This document shows, in pieces, positions 15,684 to 24,442 of a DNA stretch of 42,791 nt. A program made the position numbers and the translations under genes. Within the stretch, counting starts at the first letter, position 1. Each line of letters begins with the position of its first letter. The stretch spans positions 1 through 42,791 of the forward strand of contig JAFGSW010000032.1 in the NCBI GenBank assembly GCA_016934415.1. The letters are read 5' to 3'. The notes below the pieces were generated by a model that searched no databases, was not told the origin of the DNA, and saw nothing but the letters and a program-made list of their open reading frames with translations. This stretch comes from Spirochaetales bacterium. Lineage in GTDB: Bacteria; Spirochaetota; Spirochaetia; SZUA-6; RPPD01.

Positions 15684-17393
15684 ATGAAAACAAAGGTCAT
15701 CGTCTCATTGTGCGCCCTGTGCCTCGCTCTGTCCGCTGCTCCGGCGATCTTCGCGGACGAGACCTGGCAGGGCAATGCGGCCGTCTCATTAAAGGGCGAG
15801 CTGGACCGCAACGGGTATTACGCGGCCTCCAATTCCTTCCCTCCCGGGACGAAAATCCTCGTCACCAATCTCGACAACGGCCGGCGCGTCATCGTCACGG
15901 TGAAACAGCGTCTCGACGGCTCGGCGAACGTTTTCCTCCTTCTCTCCTCCAATGCCGCCGGCGAGCTCGGGATGCAGCCGACCGACGTGATCCGCATCAA
16001 GTCGCAGGTGGTCGGCATCTCCACCGACCTCACCGGCGGGATCGACCTCGCTCAGAACCGCGACATGGAGACCAACCCTTCGGTCGGAGCGCCCGACCTG
16101 AATCGGACGACTCCGAACGCCCTGGTTGAGACCTCCCCGCAGCCGAGCGCCACACCGCTTCCCAGCCCGACGCCGTCGGCTACTCCGTCCGTCTCGCCGA
16201 CGCCGACTCCCGCTTTGACCGAAACCAGGCAAGGACCAGAGTTCGAGAAAGACAGGTTCTCCCGGCCATCAGCCGGCCAGGAGGGCGAGCTCAGCGCCCG
16301 TACGGAGGCACCCCCGGCGGCCGCTGACACCCTGGGCGGCGTGAAGCTCGCCGAAGCCCGGGTGGCCCTCAAAGAACGCGGCCAGGCCGTGATTTTAAGC
16401 CGCCCCAGCGCGGGATCCGAAAGCGGTCAAGGGGAGGTGGTCGCCATTCTTATCGAACCCAAGGCCGTCGCCAAACCGGACAGAACGCCGAAATTGACGG
16501 ACCTCGAGCGTCCGGCTTTGCCGGACCGTGAGACCATCGAGCTCGCCCTCAATGATCCCACGCTCCGTGAAAAGGAAAAGCCGTTCATTTACGAGCGTCA
16601 CGGCCTCAAGCCCGCGGGCGAAGAGCTCGCGCTCGCGTCGCAGGATCTGCCGGAGGTCGGGCACAGGGAAAAGGCTGAGGTCGACGACTACATGAAGGCG
16701 GCGCAGGAAGCGGACCGATTGGCGCTTGAAACGCACGATCTGCCCGAGGTGCAGCAGGCCGAAAAGGCGGACGTTACCGGACTGGCCAAGGTCGAATCGG
16801 AGAAGGATCGCCTGGCGCTCGAGACCTACAACCTGCCTGAGGTGCAGCAGGGTGAAAAGGGCGACGTCACCGCGTTGGTGAAAACAGAACCCGCCAGGGA
16901 GAAAACGGTGACGAAGAATCTCCTTCCCAACGTGCAGGGACCGGAGAAGCCGGACCTCATGACGCGAACGGAGCCGAGTGGAAAGGATAAGAAGAGCGTC
17001 GATCTCGCCCTGGTGCCCACCAACCCGAATCCTCCGAAAAAAAGGATGGAGACGAGAACCGTCGTCACCACCCAGCCGGACCACACGACGCAAACAACCA
17101 CGGTGGAGCCCGACAAGAACACGACCGTCACGACGACGGTATGGGACAACACCGCCGCCTATTCGAAAAATTATTATTATCTCCAGCTCGGCGTGTTCAC
17201 GACCCGGGAGGCGGCGGAAAAAATACTGCGCGCCTATCCCACCTATCCCATGGCGATCGTTTCCGGCAAGGCCGACAACGCCAATGTGTTCAAAGTCGTC
17301 GTCGGCCCGCTGAAGCGCGATGAAACCGGCACCGTTCTTTACTTGTTCAAGGCGCGCGGGTACAGGGACGCCTTCCTGAGGTACATAGAATAA
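15684..17393 (+). CDS. RlpA-like double-psi barrel protein with 31-residue repeats and C-terminal SPOR domain
   Basis: 569 residues from the ATG at 15684 (GGAGGAG upstream). The order is: signal peptide (1-24, ending IFADE); RlpA/DPBB-like domain at about 25-115 (GYYAASNSFPPGTKILVTN, VTVKQRLDG); Pro/Ser/Thr linker (about 145-185); about four imperfect 31-residue repeats at roughly 314-440, typified by LALETHDLPEVQQAEKADV; and a SPOR domain at about 492-569 (YYYLQLGVFTTREAAEK). SPOR domains bind denuded peptidoglycan at the septum, and RlpA proteins are murein lytic transglycosylases or remnants. The usual catalytic Asp region NDRGP is not seen (TVKQRLDG stands there), so the barrel may be structural. 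A strong terminator follows. Confidence 0.8.
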   Translation: MKTKVIVSLCALCLALSAAPAIFADETWQGNAAVSLKGELDRNGYYAASNSFPPGTKILVTNLDNGRRVIVTVKQRLDGSANVFLLLSSNAAGELGMQPTDVIRIKSQVVGISTDLTGGIDLAQNRDMETNPSVGAPDLNRTTPNALVETSPQPSATPLPSPTPSATPSVSPTPTPALTETRQGPEFEKDRFSRPSAGQEGELSARTEAPPAAADTLGGVKLAEARVALKERGQAVILSRPSAGSESGQGEVVAILIEPKAVAKPDRTPKLTDLERPALPDRETIELALNDPTLREKEKPFIYERHGLKPAGEELALASQDLPEVGHREKAEVDDYMKAAQEADRLALETHDLPEVQQAEKADVTGLAKVESEKDRLALETYNLPEVQQGEKGDVTALVKTEPAREKTVTKNLLPNVQGPEKPDLMTRTEPSGKDKKSVDLALVPTNPNPPKKRMETRTVVTTQPDHTTQTTTVEPDKNTTVTTTVWDNTAAYSKNYYYLQLGVFTTREAAEKILRAYPTYPMAIVSGKADNANVFKVVVGPLKRDETGTVLYLFKARGYRDAFLRYIE

Positions 17394-17411
17394 GCGCGAT
17401 TGACTGCAACG

Positions 17412-17442
17412 GCCCCCGGGAGCGATCCCGGGGGCTTTTTTT
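17412..17442 (+). terminator. Intrinsic terminator after the SPOR protein gene
   Basis: A 10-bp G+C stem (GCCCCCGGGA pairing with TCCCGGGGGC around GCGA) is followed by seven T. It lies 18 bases after the stop codon. Confidence 0.92.
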
Positions 17443-17454
17443 ATTCGAAGAAAG

Positions 17455-17640
17455 AATAAGAATTTATAAGGAAGCCGGGAAAAAAGGAAACCAGGAAGGG
17501 AAAAAAACTACGGATCGAACGCGGATAAGCGCGGATGAAGAAAAGAAAGGAAGGAAGGAGAGAAAAATAAATATGTACGGGGGCCTTCCCTATCTTTTAT
17601 CTCTTAATCCGCGTTCCATCCGCGTCATCCGTAGTTTCTC
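17455..17640. repeat. Composite repeat: family A half arm plus complete family C inverted repeat
   Basis: Bases 17463-17500 carry a family A left arm (TTATAAGGAAGCCGGG, then GGAAACCAGGAAGG) with no clear right arm. Next to it is a complete family C pair: the left arm 17508-17540 (CTACGGATCGAACGCGGATA...) and the right arm 17603-17635 (TTAATCCGCGTTCCATCCGC..., ending ATCCGTAG), about 60 bases apart. The 352-base gap 17394-17745 contains only the SPOR gene terminator, these repeats and the ligA promoter; no gene is seen. Confidence 0.65.
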
Positions 17641-17728
17641 TTCTCTTTTATCCACGCTGATATAGTTGACTCTTCGCGTACATATACATAAAAGGCCGAT
17701 ATCCGGCATCTTCTTCAACAAGACGATT

Positions 17729-17736
17729 TATACTAT
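17729..17736 (+). promoter_or_regulatory. -10 element close to the ligA start codon
   Basis: TATACT/TACTAT overlap at 17729-17736, ending 9-11 bases before the ATG at 17746. A transcript starting at the usual distance would have a leader of only 1-5 bases, which fits the lack of any Shine-Dalgarno sequence. No good -35 is seen. Confidence 0.4.
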
Positions 17737-17745
17737 ATTTGTCTC

Positions 17746-19785
17746 ATGACGACCGATGAAGCCAAAAAAGAGATCGATGAAATGTCGCGTCTGCTGCGCC
17801 GCTACCAGTATGAATATTACGTACTTTCAAGACCGTCCGTCAGCGACGCCGAATATGACAGGCTTTTTGACAGGCTCGTTTCCCTGGAGAAGGAATACCC
17901 GGCGCTGGCGGCAATCGATTCTCCCTCGCTCCGCGTCGGATCGGACCTCTCCGCCGATTTTCCGGAGGTGCGCCACGCCATCCCGGTGTTGAGTCTCGAC
18001 AAGGCCACCACGCACGCGCAGGTGCTCGAATGGATGCAAAAATTGCAGGGCCAGACGCAGGATCCGATATCGTTCGTATGCGAGCAAAAGATCGACGGGG
18101 CGTCGATCGTCCTCACCTACGAACGCGGGATCCTCGCGCGCGCGGTGACGCGGGGGAACGGCGAGGTGGGAAACGACGTCACCTCGAATGTGAAAACGAT
18201 CATGAGCGTCCCGCTCTCCCTGCCGCGCCCCGTGGACGTGACGGTGCGCGGCGAGATCTTCCTGCCCCGTGAGCTGTTTGACAAAATCAATGAGGGCGAG
18301 GTAACTCCGTATGCCAACCCGCGCAATCTCGCGTCGGGAACATTGCGGAGGGTTAAATCGAGCGAGGTGGCCCGCGTGCCGCTCGATATTTTCGTCTACG
18401 AGGGTTTTTTCAGAAAACCGCCGGCGACGCACCTGGAAATCATCGAGGAACTCGTTCGTCTTGAGTTCAAGGTAAATCCGCGCCTCGGTTATTTTTCTCC
18501 CAGTGGAGACTTCGAATCGGAGCGGACGCTGTTGCCGCAGACCGTCGCCGGCCGGCCGGAAGACGTCCCCGCTTTCATCGAAAAAACGACGCGGGAGAGG
18601 GACTCGCTTCCCTATGAAATCGACGGTCTGGTTTTCAAGGTCAACGAGATCGGGGAAAGGGACAAACTCGGCTACACCGGACACCATCCGCGTTGGGCGG
18701 TCGCGTACAAATTCGATGCGCCCCACGGGGTGGCCAAAGTCCTCGCCGTCGACGTCCAGGTCGGGCGCACCGGCCGGATCACGCCCGTGGCGCGGATATC
18801 GCCGGTGGTCATTGCCGGCTCCACCGTGTCCAATGTCACCTTGCATAACCAGGAGTACATCGACCTCCTCGAATTGGCGGTGGGCGACTCGGTGGCCGTG
18901 TCGAAGAGAGGCGATGTCATCCCGGCCGTGGAACGGGTGTTGGAAAAGAACGAGGAAGGATACAAAACGTGGCTCCTCCCCGCGGAATGCCCGGGATGCG
19001 GCAGCCCGCTTGAGAAAATCGGGGCCCATTATTTTTGCCGCAACCCGGAATGCGAGGAGAAACTGCGCGGCGAGCTCAGGTTCTTCTGCGCCCGCGACCA
19101 GATGGACATTGAAAACTTGGGAGGCGAGACGCTCGACGCGCTCTTCGAGAATAAAATCGTCCGCTACGTGGAGGACATCTACGCCTTCGACGTTGATGCG
19201 CTTCTCGATCTGCCGGGTTTCGGGGAAAAGAAGGTCGCCTTGATAAGGGATGGGATCGAAAAAAGCAAGGCGAAACCTTTCCGCACCGTCCTTTCGAGTC
19301 TCGGCGTCCCGGAACTCGGGAAAAAAGCGGCCGAACTGTTGGTGAATGGGGGGTACACCGACATCGATCGGATCATCGATCTGGCGGACAAGAAAGATCC
19401 GGCGCCGCTCCTCGAGATCAAGGGCATCGGCGAAAAACTCGCCGCCCAGATTATCGACGCCTTCGCCGATAAAAAGATGCGGCGACGGATCGCCGCACTC
19501 AAAAAGCACGGTTTGCGGTTCGCCGCTGCGCCGGATGAAAGAAGACCGGAACTGCCGGCCGTTTTCCGCGATCAAGTCTGGTGCGTGACGGGCAGCTTCG
19601 AATCCTTCAAGCCGCGGGATCTGGCCATGGAGGAGGTGAAGAAGAGGGGAGGGACGGTCGTCTCGTCCGTTTCCTCGAAGACAACGCATCTTCTCGCCGG
19701 TGAAGGGGCGGGCTCGAAGCTGGAAAAGGCGAAGCATCTCGGCGTCAAGGTGGTGAGCGAGAAGGAATTTCTCGCCCTCATGTAA
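17746..19785 (+). CDS. ligA: NAD-dependent DNA ligase
   Basis: 679 residues, the usual LigA length, with all domains in order. The NAD-binding Ia region contains YYVLSRPSVSDAEYDRL. The adenylation domain has the nucleotide-accepting lysine K115 (EQKIDG). The OB fold is followed by a four-Cys zinc finger (C415, C418, C431, C436), helix-hairpin-helix repeats (LPGFGEKKVALI, LEIKGIGEKLAAQI) and a C-terminal BRCT domain (WCVTGSFESFKPRDLA). It seals nicks between Okazaki fragments and in repair. No ribosome-binding site precedes the ATG and a -10 box lies within about 11 bases, so the message may be leaderless. Apparently monocistronic. Confidence 0.97.
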   Translation: MTTDEAKKEIDEMSRLLRRYQYEYYVLSRPSVSDAEYDRLFDRLVSLEKEYPALAAIDSPSLRVGSDLSADFPEVRHAIPVLSLDKATTHAQVLEWMQKLQGQTQDPISFVCEQKIDGASIVLTYERGILARAVTRGNGEVGNDVTSNVKTIMSVPLSLPRPVDVTVRGEIFLPRELFDKINEGEVTPYANPRNLASGTLRRVKSSEVARVPLDIFVYEGFFRKPPATHLEIIEELVRLEFKVNPRLGYFSPSGDFESERTLLPQTVAGRPEDVPAFIEKTTRERDSLPYEIDGLVFKVNEIGERDKLGYTGHHPRWAVAYKFDAPHGVAKVLAVDVQVGRTGRITPVARISPVVIAGSTVSNVTLHNQEYIDLLELAVGDSVAVSKRGDVIPAVERVLEKNEEGYKTWLLPAECPGCGSPLEKIGAHYFCRNPECEEKLRGELRFFCARDQMDIENLGGETLDALFENKIVRYVEDIYAFDVDALLDLPGFGEKKVALIRDGIEKSKAKPFRTVLSSLGVPELGKKAAELLVNGGYTDIDRIIDLADKKDPAPLLEIKGIGEKLAAQIIDAFADKKMRRRIAALKKHGLRFAAAPDERRPELPAVFRDQVWCVTGSFESFKPRDLAMEEVKKRGGTVVSSVSSKTTHLLAGEGAGSKLEKAKHLGVKVVSEKEFLALM

Positions 19786-19829
19786 GCGGGACGGAGGGAA
19801 ATATTTATCGGCGGCGAAGGTGATTTCAT

Positions 19830-19858
19830 TTTACGAAAAAGCATTTTCATGATATAAT
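19830..19858 (+). promoter_or_regulatory. Promoter for the PAS kinase-like gene
   Basis: TTTACG (19830-19835), a 17-base spacer and a perfect TATAAT (19853-19858). The expected start gives a leader of about 70 bases before the ATG at 19934. Confidence 0.7.
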
Positions 19859-19933
19859 CATTTTGGGCATAATGGGTATTTTTCATGATTTCCGGAGGCA
19901 ACGCCGCATCGGACAGGACGGGCGGACACACGT

Positions 19934-21496
19934 ATGAATAAGAAGAAACCCAAAACCGAACATCACTCCGGGAGTACTGTTCCTCGTTCCAAGACCGCCC
20001 GATCACGCTCCGCTATAAAGAATAAGGCGGCGGGGCCGCGATCGGCGCAGACCCGGCGAATGAGCGGGCGGGAACGAACCCTGGACGCCCTCGTCAATGT
20101 CTTTCCCGATTTTGCCGTGGTCGCGGATCGGGACGGACGGCTCTTGTCGTGCAACCGTTCCGCGGCGCATCGGCTCATGCAGAAAGGCGGGTGCCGGCGC
20201 AACACGATTTTCGACGTCTTCCCCCACATCACCGTCCGGTCATGGCAGGAAGCGTTTTTCCGCGGTCGCAGCCGTTTGAAAACTCTCCGCTTTGAAGTGG
20301 AAAGCGAAGGGCGCTTTTATCTCAACCACATATGCCCCATCCCCGACGATCGCGGCGATATCGATTTTGTCGCGGTTTTCGTGCGGGATATATCCGAATT
20401 CCGCAACGTCGAGAGCGCCCTGAAGGCGAGTGAAAAGAAGTATCGTGAGCTGCTGGAGAGCATATCGGACTCCATTTTCTCCTTGAACGAGGAAGGGGAC
20501 GTCATTTACGTGAACCCGGCCATCGAATCGTTCCTCGGTTTTTCCCAGGAAGAGGTGAAAGGGAAAGCGTTCACCGATTTTCTGCATCCCGCCGAAACGG
20601 CCCCCGACGCCGACGACCTGGAAGTGTTTCTTTCGGGGGGGCTGCCGCAGCGTGAGTTTCGATTTCTGCACAAGGACGGCGGCGCTCGCTGGGGGCGCGT
20701 TTCAAGCCGGCCGGTGTTGTTCAAGGACGATGTCATCGGCTATCAGGGCGTCATTTCCGACATCACCCAGGCGAAAACGCTCGATGTCAATCTGCTGAAA
20801 ATCGTGCAAGAGAACATCCTTTCCAGCCTGGCGGCCGCCTTCAGCGCGGAGATCGCGGTGCCGCTTACCCGCGCCCGCGAGCGCCTGCTTTCCCACTGGT
20901 CCCCCGGCATCGACGACTCTGGAATCAATGCTTCACTGCGCGCGCTCATGCACGATCTGGAGGGGATCAGCCTGTACTTGAAGCACCTGGCGGCTTTCAC
21001 CGGAACGCCGGCCGGCGCGACCCGGTCGCTTGACGTCAACGCGCTCGCCGAGAGCGCCCTTTCCCTGCTTGGCCATCAATTTTTAGGCGCCGGCATAGAG
21101 CTCGAGTCGAATCTCGCCCGCGACCTCGAACCGGCGTCGGTAGACTCCTTCTCCCTGGTGCAATCCCTCGTCAATGTGTTCAATTACTCGCTGTATTCCT
21201 GCCGCGAAAAGGCCGACACCGCCTCCCCGAAAAAACTGACGCTCACCACTCGCATGGAAAAAGACAGGGTGGTCATCGAGGTCTCGGACACAGGCCCCGG
21301 GATTCCCTCCGAGCTGCAGAAGCGGTTGGCCGATCCCTCTCATGCGCATGACCTGGGAAGAGGAGTGGCGGTCGGTTTGGTTATCGCCCGGCAGCTTGTC
21401 GATTCCCAGGGGGGAACCTTTGAGGTGGTGGATGACAAATCGGAAGCCGGCGCGCACGTAAAGATCTCGATTCCTTCCGTCATCCAGGCGATATAG
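19934..21496 (+). CDS. PAS-PAS histidine-kinase-like protein lacking the phospho-acceptor histidine
   Basis: 520 residues, with no membrane segment. After a basic, low-complexity N-terminus (1-45) come two PAS domains: about 47-155 (LVNVFPDFAVVADRDGRLLSCN) and 166-280 (ELLESISDSIFSLNEEGDVIYVN). A dimerisation region at about 285-350 has LAAAFSAEIAVPLTRA where active kinases read A-H-E-I-x-x-P-L; the His is Ala305. The ATPase domain keeps the N-box (N414, N418), the G1 box SDTGPGIP and a G2-like LGRGVAVGLVIARQL. So it may bind ATP but should not autophosphorylate at the usual site. It could regulate another kinase or act as a PAS scaffold. No response regulator gene is adjacent. Confidence 0.8.
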   Translation: MNKKKPKTEHHSGSTVPRSKTARSRSAIKNKAAGPRSAQTRRMSGRERTLDALVNVFPDFAVVADRDGRLLSCNRSAAHRLMQKGGCRRNTIFDVFPHITVRSWQEAFFRGRSRLKTLRFEVESEGRFYLNHICPIPDDRGDIDFVAVFVRDISEFRNVESALKASEKKYRELLESISDSIFSLNEEGDVIYVNPAIESFLGFSQEEVKGKAFTDFLHPAETAPDADDLEVFLSGGLPQREFRFLHKDGGARWGRVSSRPVLFKDDVIGYQGVISDITQAKTLDVNLLKIVQENILSSLAAAFSAEIAVPLTRARERLLSHWSPGIDDSGINASLRALMHDLEGISLYLKHLAAFTGTPAGATRSLDVNALAESALSLLGHQFLGAGIELESNLARDLEPASVDSFSLVQSLVNVFNYSLYSCREKADTASPKKLTLTTRMEKDRVVIEVSDTGPGIPSELQKRLADPSHAHDLGRGVAVGLVIARQLVDSQGGTFEVVDDKSEAGAHVKISIPSVIQAI

Positions 21497-21568
21497 CCCT
21501 CGTTGATCATTAATGTCATTTCAGCTACCTTACTTCCATAACGAGCGACAAGGGAGGAACGTCCGCTC

Positions 21569-22846
21569 ATGGGAGAGCGCGAAAAAATACTCGATTATCT
21601 CGACGCCGGACTGAGCGAACCGATCAGGGATCCGATCTGGAAGCATATCTACCTCGCGCCGGCGCACGAGAAAATCATATCTTTGCCGGTATTCCAGGAA
21701 CTGCACGACGTGAAGCAGCTCGGGCCGGCTTATCTTGTCTATCCCGGCGCCACCCATACGCGTTTCGCGCACAGTCTCGGCACTTTTCACATCGCCAGAC
21801 GCCTCATCGGCTTCTTGGTGCGCGGGAAAGGAACGAAGGTCTTCACGCTTGACGGGGTTAAAACCTTTCTGTGCGCGGCGCTCCTGCACGACCTGGGCCA
21901 TTACCCGTTCGCGCACTCCCTCAAAAACCTCGGACTCGACGACCATGAGATCCTGACCGGACGGCTTGTCCGCGAACGACCGCTTTCCCGCCTGGTGGCG
22001 GAGGAGGCAGGCGCCGATCCGCAGCGGGTGGCCGCCGTCGTCGATTCAACCCTCCCGGCCGAAGGAGACGGTGAAATGACCGCCCTGCGGCGCCTCCTTT
22101 CCGGCGTGCTCGATCCTGACAAACTCGACTACCTGAACCGCGACGCCTATTATTGCGGCGTGCCGTACGGAGTGCAGGACGTGGACTTCATCCTGGGCGA
22201 AGTATCCGCCGACGAGGGTGCGGGATTTACGATCACGCCCAAAGGCCTGACCGCCGTCGAGCATATCCTTTTTTCGAAATACCTCATGTACAAGACGGTC
22301 TATTGGCACAAAACAGTACGCGCCGCCACGGCCATGGTCGGGAAGGCGCTGCGTCTGGCGCTCCGGGATTCGGCGCTCGAGCCCGGCGATCTGTACCGCC
22401 TCACGGACGCGACTCTGGTCCGTCTTGCCGAGCGGCGCTCGCATCCCGCTCTCGCACTCGTCACCGACGTATTCGAGCGCCGACTGCACAAACGCGTTGT
22501 GAGCGCGCCGTACCGGAACGAGCATGAGAGCCATCGGGCCCTCGCGGGTCCCGGCGGGAGTCTGCGGCGCGAGGCGGAGATCGCCGGGGACTTGAGCGCC
22601 GCGCTCGGCCGAAAAGTCGAGGAATACGATATCGTCATCGACATTCCCGAACCGCTTTCCTTCGAGATCGACCTCCCGGCGGCCGGCGAAAACGCAATCG
22701 GTCCCGAGCATACGATATGGCGGGGACGATCACGCGAGTCCTTCGGAGAAACGCTGCGTACGGTATCCCTCATTGTCAGGCGGGAGGACGACCTCATCCG
22801 GGCGGCCGAGGAATACGTCCGGGCGAGAGACCCTTTTTCCGCATGA
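21569..22846 (+). CDS. HD-domain phosphohydrolase (dGTPase/SAMHD1-like, YwfO type)
   Basis: 425 residues. The HD motif set is complete: THTRFAHSLG (His), LLHDLGHYPFAHS (the HD pair and following His) and LDPDKLDYLNRD (the late Asp). The opening IRDPIWKHIYL and QELHDVKQLG belong to the branch that includes SAMHD1, bacterial dGTPase-like proteins and YwfO. Members hydrolyse dNTPs or other phosphate esters with a bound metal. The C-terminal 130 residues are variable. GGGAGG lies upstream of the ATG at 21569. The stop overlaps the next start (ATGA, 22843-22846), coupling it to the tRNA-thiolation-like gene. Confidence 0.85.
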   Translation: MGEREKILDYLDAGLSEPIRDPIWKHIYLAPAHEKIISLPVFQELHDVKQLGPAYLVYPGATHTRFAHSLGTFHIARRLIGFLVRGKGTKVFTLDGVKTFLCAALLHDLGHYPFAHSLKNLGLDDHEILTGRLVRERPLSRLVAEEAGADPQRVAAVVDSTLPAEGDGEMTALRRLLSGVLDPDKLDYLNRDAYYCGVPYGVQDVDFILGEVSADEGAGFTITPKGLTAVEHILFSKYLMYKTVYWHKTVRAATAMVGKALRLALRDSALEPGDLYRLTDATLVRLAERRSHPALALVTDVFERRLHKRVVSAPYRNEHESHRALAGPGGSLRREAEIAGDLSAALGRKVEEYDIVIDIPEPLSFEIDLPAAGENAIGPEHTIWRGRSRESFGETLRTVSLIVRREDDLIRAAEEYVRARDPFSA

Positions 22847-23601
22847 ACGGCATCGATTCGAAAAACCTGAAACGGCTCGAGATTTTCACCAAAAAGGCGG
22901 GACGGGGAATCAACCGTTTCGGCATGATCGGCGACGGCGACCGCGTTCTCATCGGGGTTTCCGGGGGAAAGGATTCGCTCGCGCTCTGCTACGCGCTCTC
23001 AGAGAGGAGGAAGCGGCTTCCCATCCGGTACGAGCTCGAGGGGCTCTTTATCGACTGGCGGGAGTACCCCGTCGGGGAAGAGCAGTATGAAAAAATCCGA
23101 AAGTACTGCGCCGGCCTCGGCATACCGCTCCGGCGCACGGCGGCGCACATGTTTCCGGAATCGTTCCGGAACCGATTCGACTGCTATTTGTGCTCGCGCA
23201 ATAAAAAACGCATTCTGTTCAATGAGGCCCAAAAAACGGGGGCGCCGATCATCGCCTTGGGGCACCACATGGACGATATCGTCGAAACGACGCTTTTAAA
23301 CCTCTTTTTTCACGGAACATTCGCCACCATGATGCCGGTGCAGCGTTTTTTCGGCGGAAAGCTGAAAATCGTCCGTCCTCTGTGCGAGGTGAAGGAGAAG
23401 GAGGTGGACCGCGCCGCGAGAATCCTCGATTGCCCGGTCTTTTCCGTCTCGTGCCCCCGAAAAGAAAAAAACCGCCGCAATGAAATGAAGGAAATCGTGG
23501 CCCGCGTGCACCGCCTCAACAAACGGGTGCGCGAAAACGTGTACGGCGCGCCCTGGCGCATCAACGCCGATTACCTGCCGACTTCCTTGCGCGAGGAGTG
23601 A
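22843..23601 (+). CDS. TtcA-like PP-loop ATPase (tRNA 2-thiolation family)
   Basis: About 252 residues. The PP-loop SGGKDS (40-45) binds ATP, the CYLC pair is C114/C117, and GHHMDDIVETTLLNLF is the family helix. TtcA uses ATP and an iron-sulfur cluster to make 2-thiocytidine at tRNA position 32; its cluster needs the CxxC plus a third Cys, for which a candidate lies near residue 200-207 (DCPVFSVSC). The C-terminus KKEKNRRNEMK is basic, suiting tRNA binding. It could equally modify another tRNA base, as TtuA relatives do. The start is the ATG overlapping the HD gene stop. Confidence 0.8.
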   Translation: MNGIDSKNLKRLEIFTKKAGRGINRFGMIGDGDRVLIGVSGGKDSLALCYALSERRKRLPIRYELEGLFIDWREYPVGEEQYEKIRKYCAGLGIPLRRTAAHMFPESFRNRFDCYLCSRNKKRILFNEAQKTGAPIIALGHHMDDIVETTLLNLFFHGTFATMMPVQRFFGGKLKIVRPLCEVKEKEVDRAARILDCPVFSVSCPRKEKNRRNEMKEIVARVHRLNKRVRENVYGAPWRINADYLPTSLREE

Positions 23602-23692
23602 AAGTCAGTTAAGATTAATCGTAGCCGGGGGACGATGGCGGAACCGGATCGCCTGTGTGACGCCTTCGAGCCCGAGCAAAGCGGAGAGAAGA

Positions 23693-24427
23693 GTGCGTTG
23701 CGCGATCATAAGCGACATTCATTCCAACCGGGAGGCCCTCGAAGCGGTTCTTCTCACCATCGGCAAGCTGCGGGTGGACAAGATCCTCTGTCTGGGCGAC
23801 GTGGTGGGGTATAACGCCGATCCCGGGTTTTGCGTCGCCAAAACGCTTTCCGTCTCGGCCTCCGCCGTGCGGGGCAATCATGACAAGGCCGTCGCCGGTC
23901 TCATGAATGTCGAGTATTTCAATTCTCACGCCGCCGAGGCCGTTTCCTGGACGCGCCGCACGCTCGATCCGGAGTCCATAGCCGCCGTGAAGAATCTCGC
24001 GCCGGGACCGATCGATGCCGGCGAGGGGATTCTCCTTTGTCACGGCTCTCCCCAAGAAGAGGACCTCTACCTTGTTTCCGAGGAATCGGTCCGGGACGCG
24101 TTCGCCCGCCTGCGTGACTTCCACGCCGGGGCGAGGATTTGTTTTTTCGGCCATACGCACATGCCGCTGGCTATTGACAATCAGATGAATTTATTAAATA
24201 CAGAAGGGGCGGTATTCCTGGAGAAAGACCGGGTGCACCTCATCAATCCGGGGTCGGTCGGCCAGCCGCGGGACAACAATCCGGACGCGGCCTTCGGGAT
24301 CCTGGACGACGACGATCGGATATTCACCTTCTACCGGGTTCCCTACGCGGTCAAGGAAACACAGCAGAAGATACTCCGGGCGGGGTTGCCCCCGGTCCTG
24401 GCGCATCGGCTGACGCTGGGCAGGTAG
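23693..24427 (+). CDS. Metallophosphoesterase (YfcE/Ap4A-hydrolase-like)
   Basis: About 244 residues from the GTG at 23693, which has GGAG 6 bases upstream and places the first strand at the N-terminus (VRCAIISDIHSN). The dinuclear-metal motifs are all present: DIHSN, CLGDVVGY (GD), RGNHD, LLCHGSP and FFGHTHMP, then NPGSVGQPRD. This order is that of small calcineurin-like phosphodiesterases acting on cyclic or dinucleoside phosphates; the substrate is not evident. It follows the TtcA-like gene by 91 bases and precedes a small YbjN-like gene by 15 bases, so it could share an operon with the latter. Confidence 0.88.
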   Translation: MRCAIISDIHSNREALEAVLLTIGKLRVDKILCLGDVVGYNADPGFCVAKTLSVSASAVRGNHDKAVAGLMNVEYFNSHAAEAVSWTRRTLDPESIAAVKNLAPGPIDAGEGILLCHGSPQEEDLYLVSEESVRDAFARLRDFHAGARICFFGHTHMPLAIDNQMNLLNTEGAVFLEKDRVHLINPGSVGQPRDNNPDAAFGILDDDDRIFTFYRVPYAVKETQQKILRAGLPPVLAHRLTLGR

Positions 24428-24442
24428 GCGCAAGGGAGCATG

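Noticed and set aside
17827..19737. A 636-residue frame antisense to ligA
   Set aside because: Shadow of a GC-rich coding region; no domain or ribosome-binding site is recognisable.
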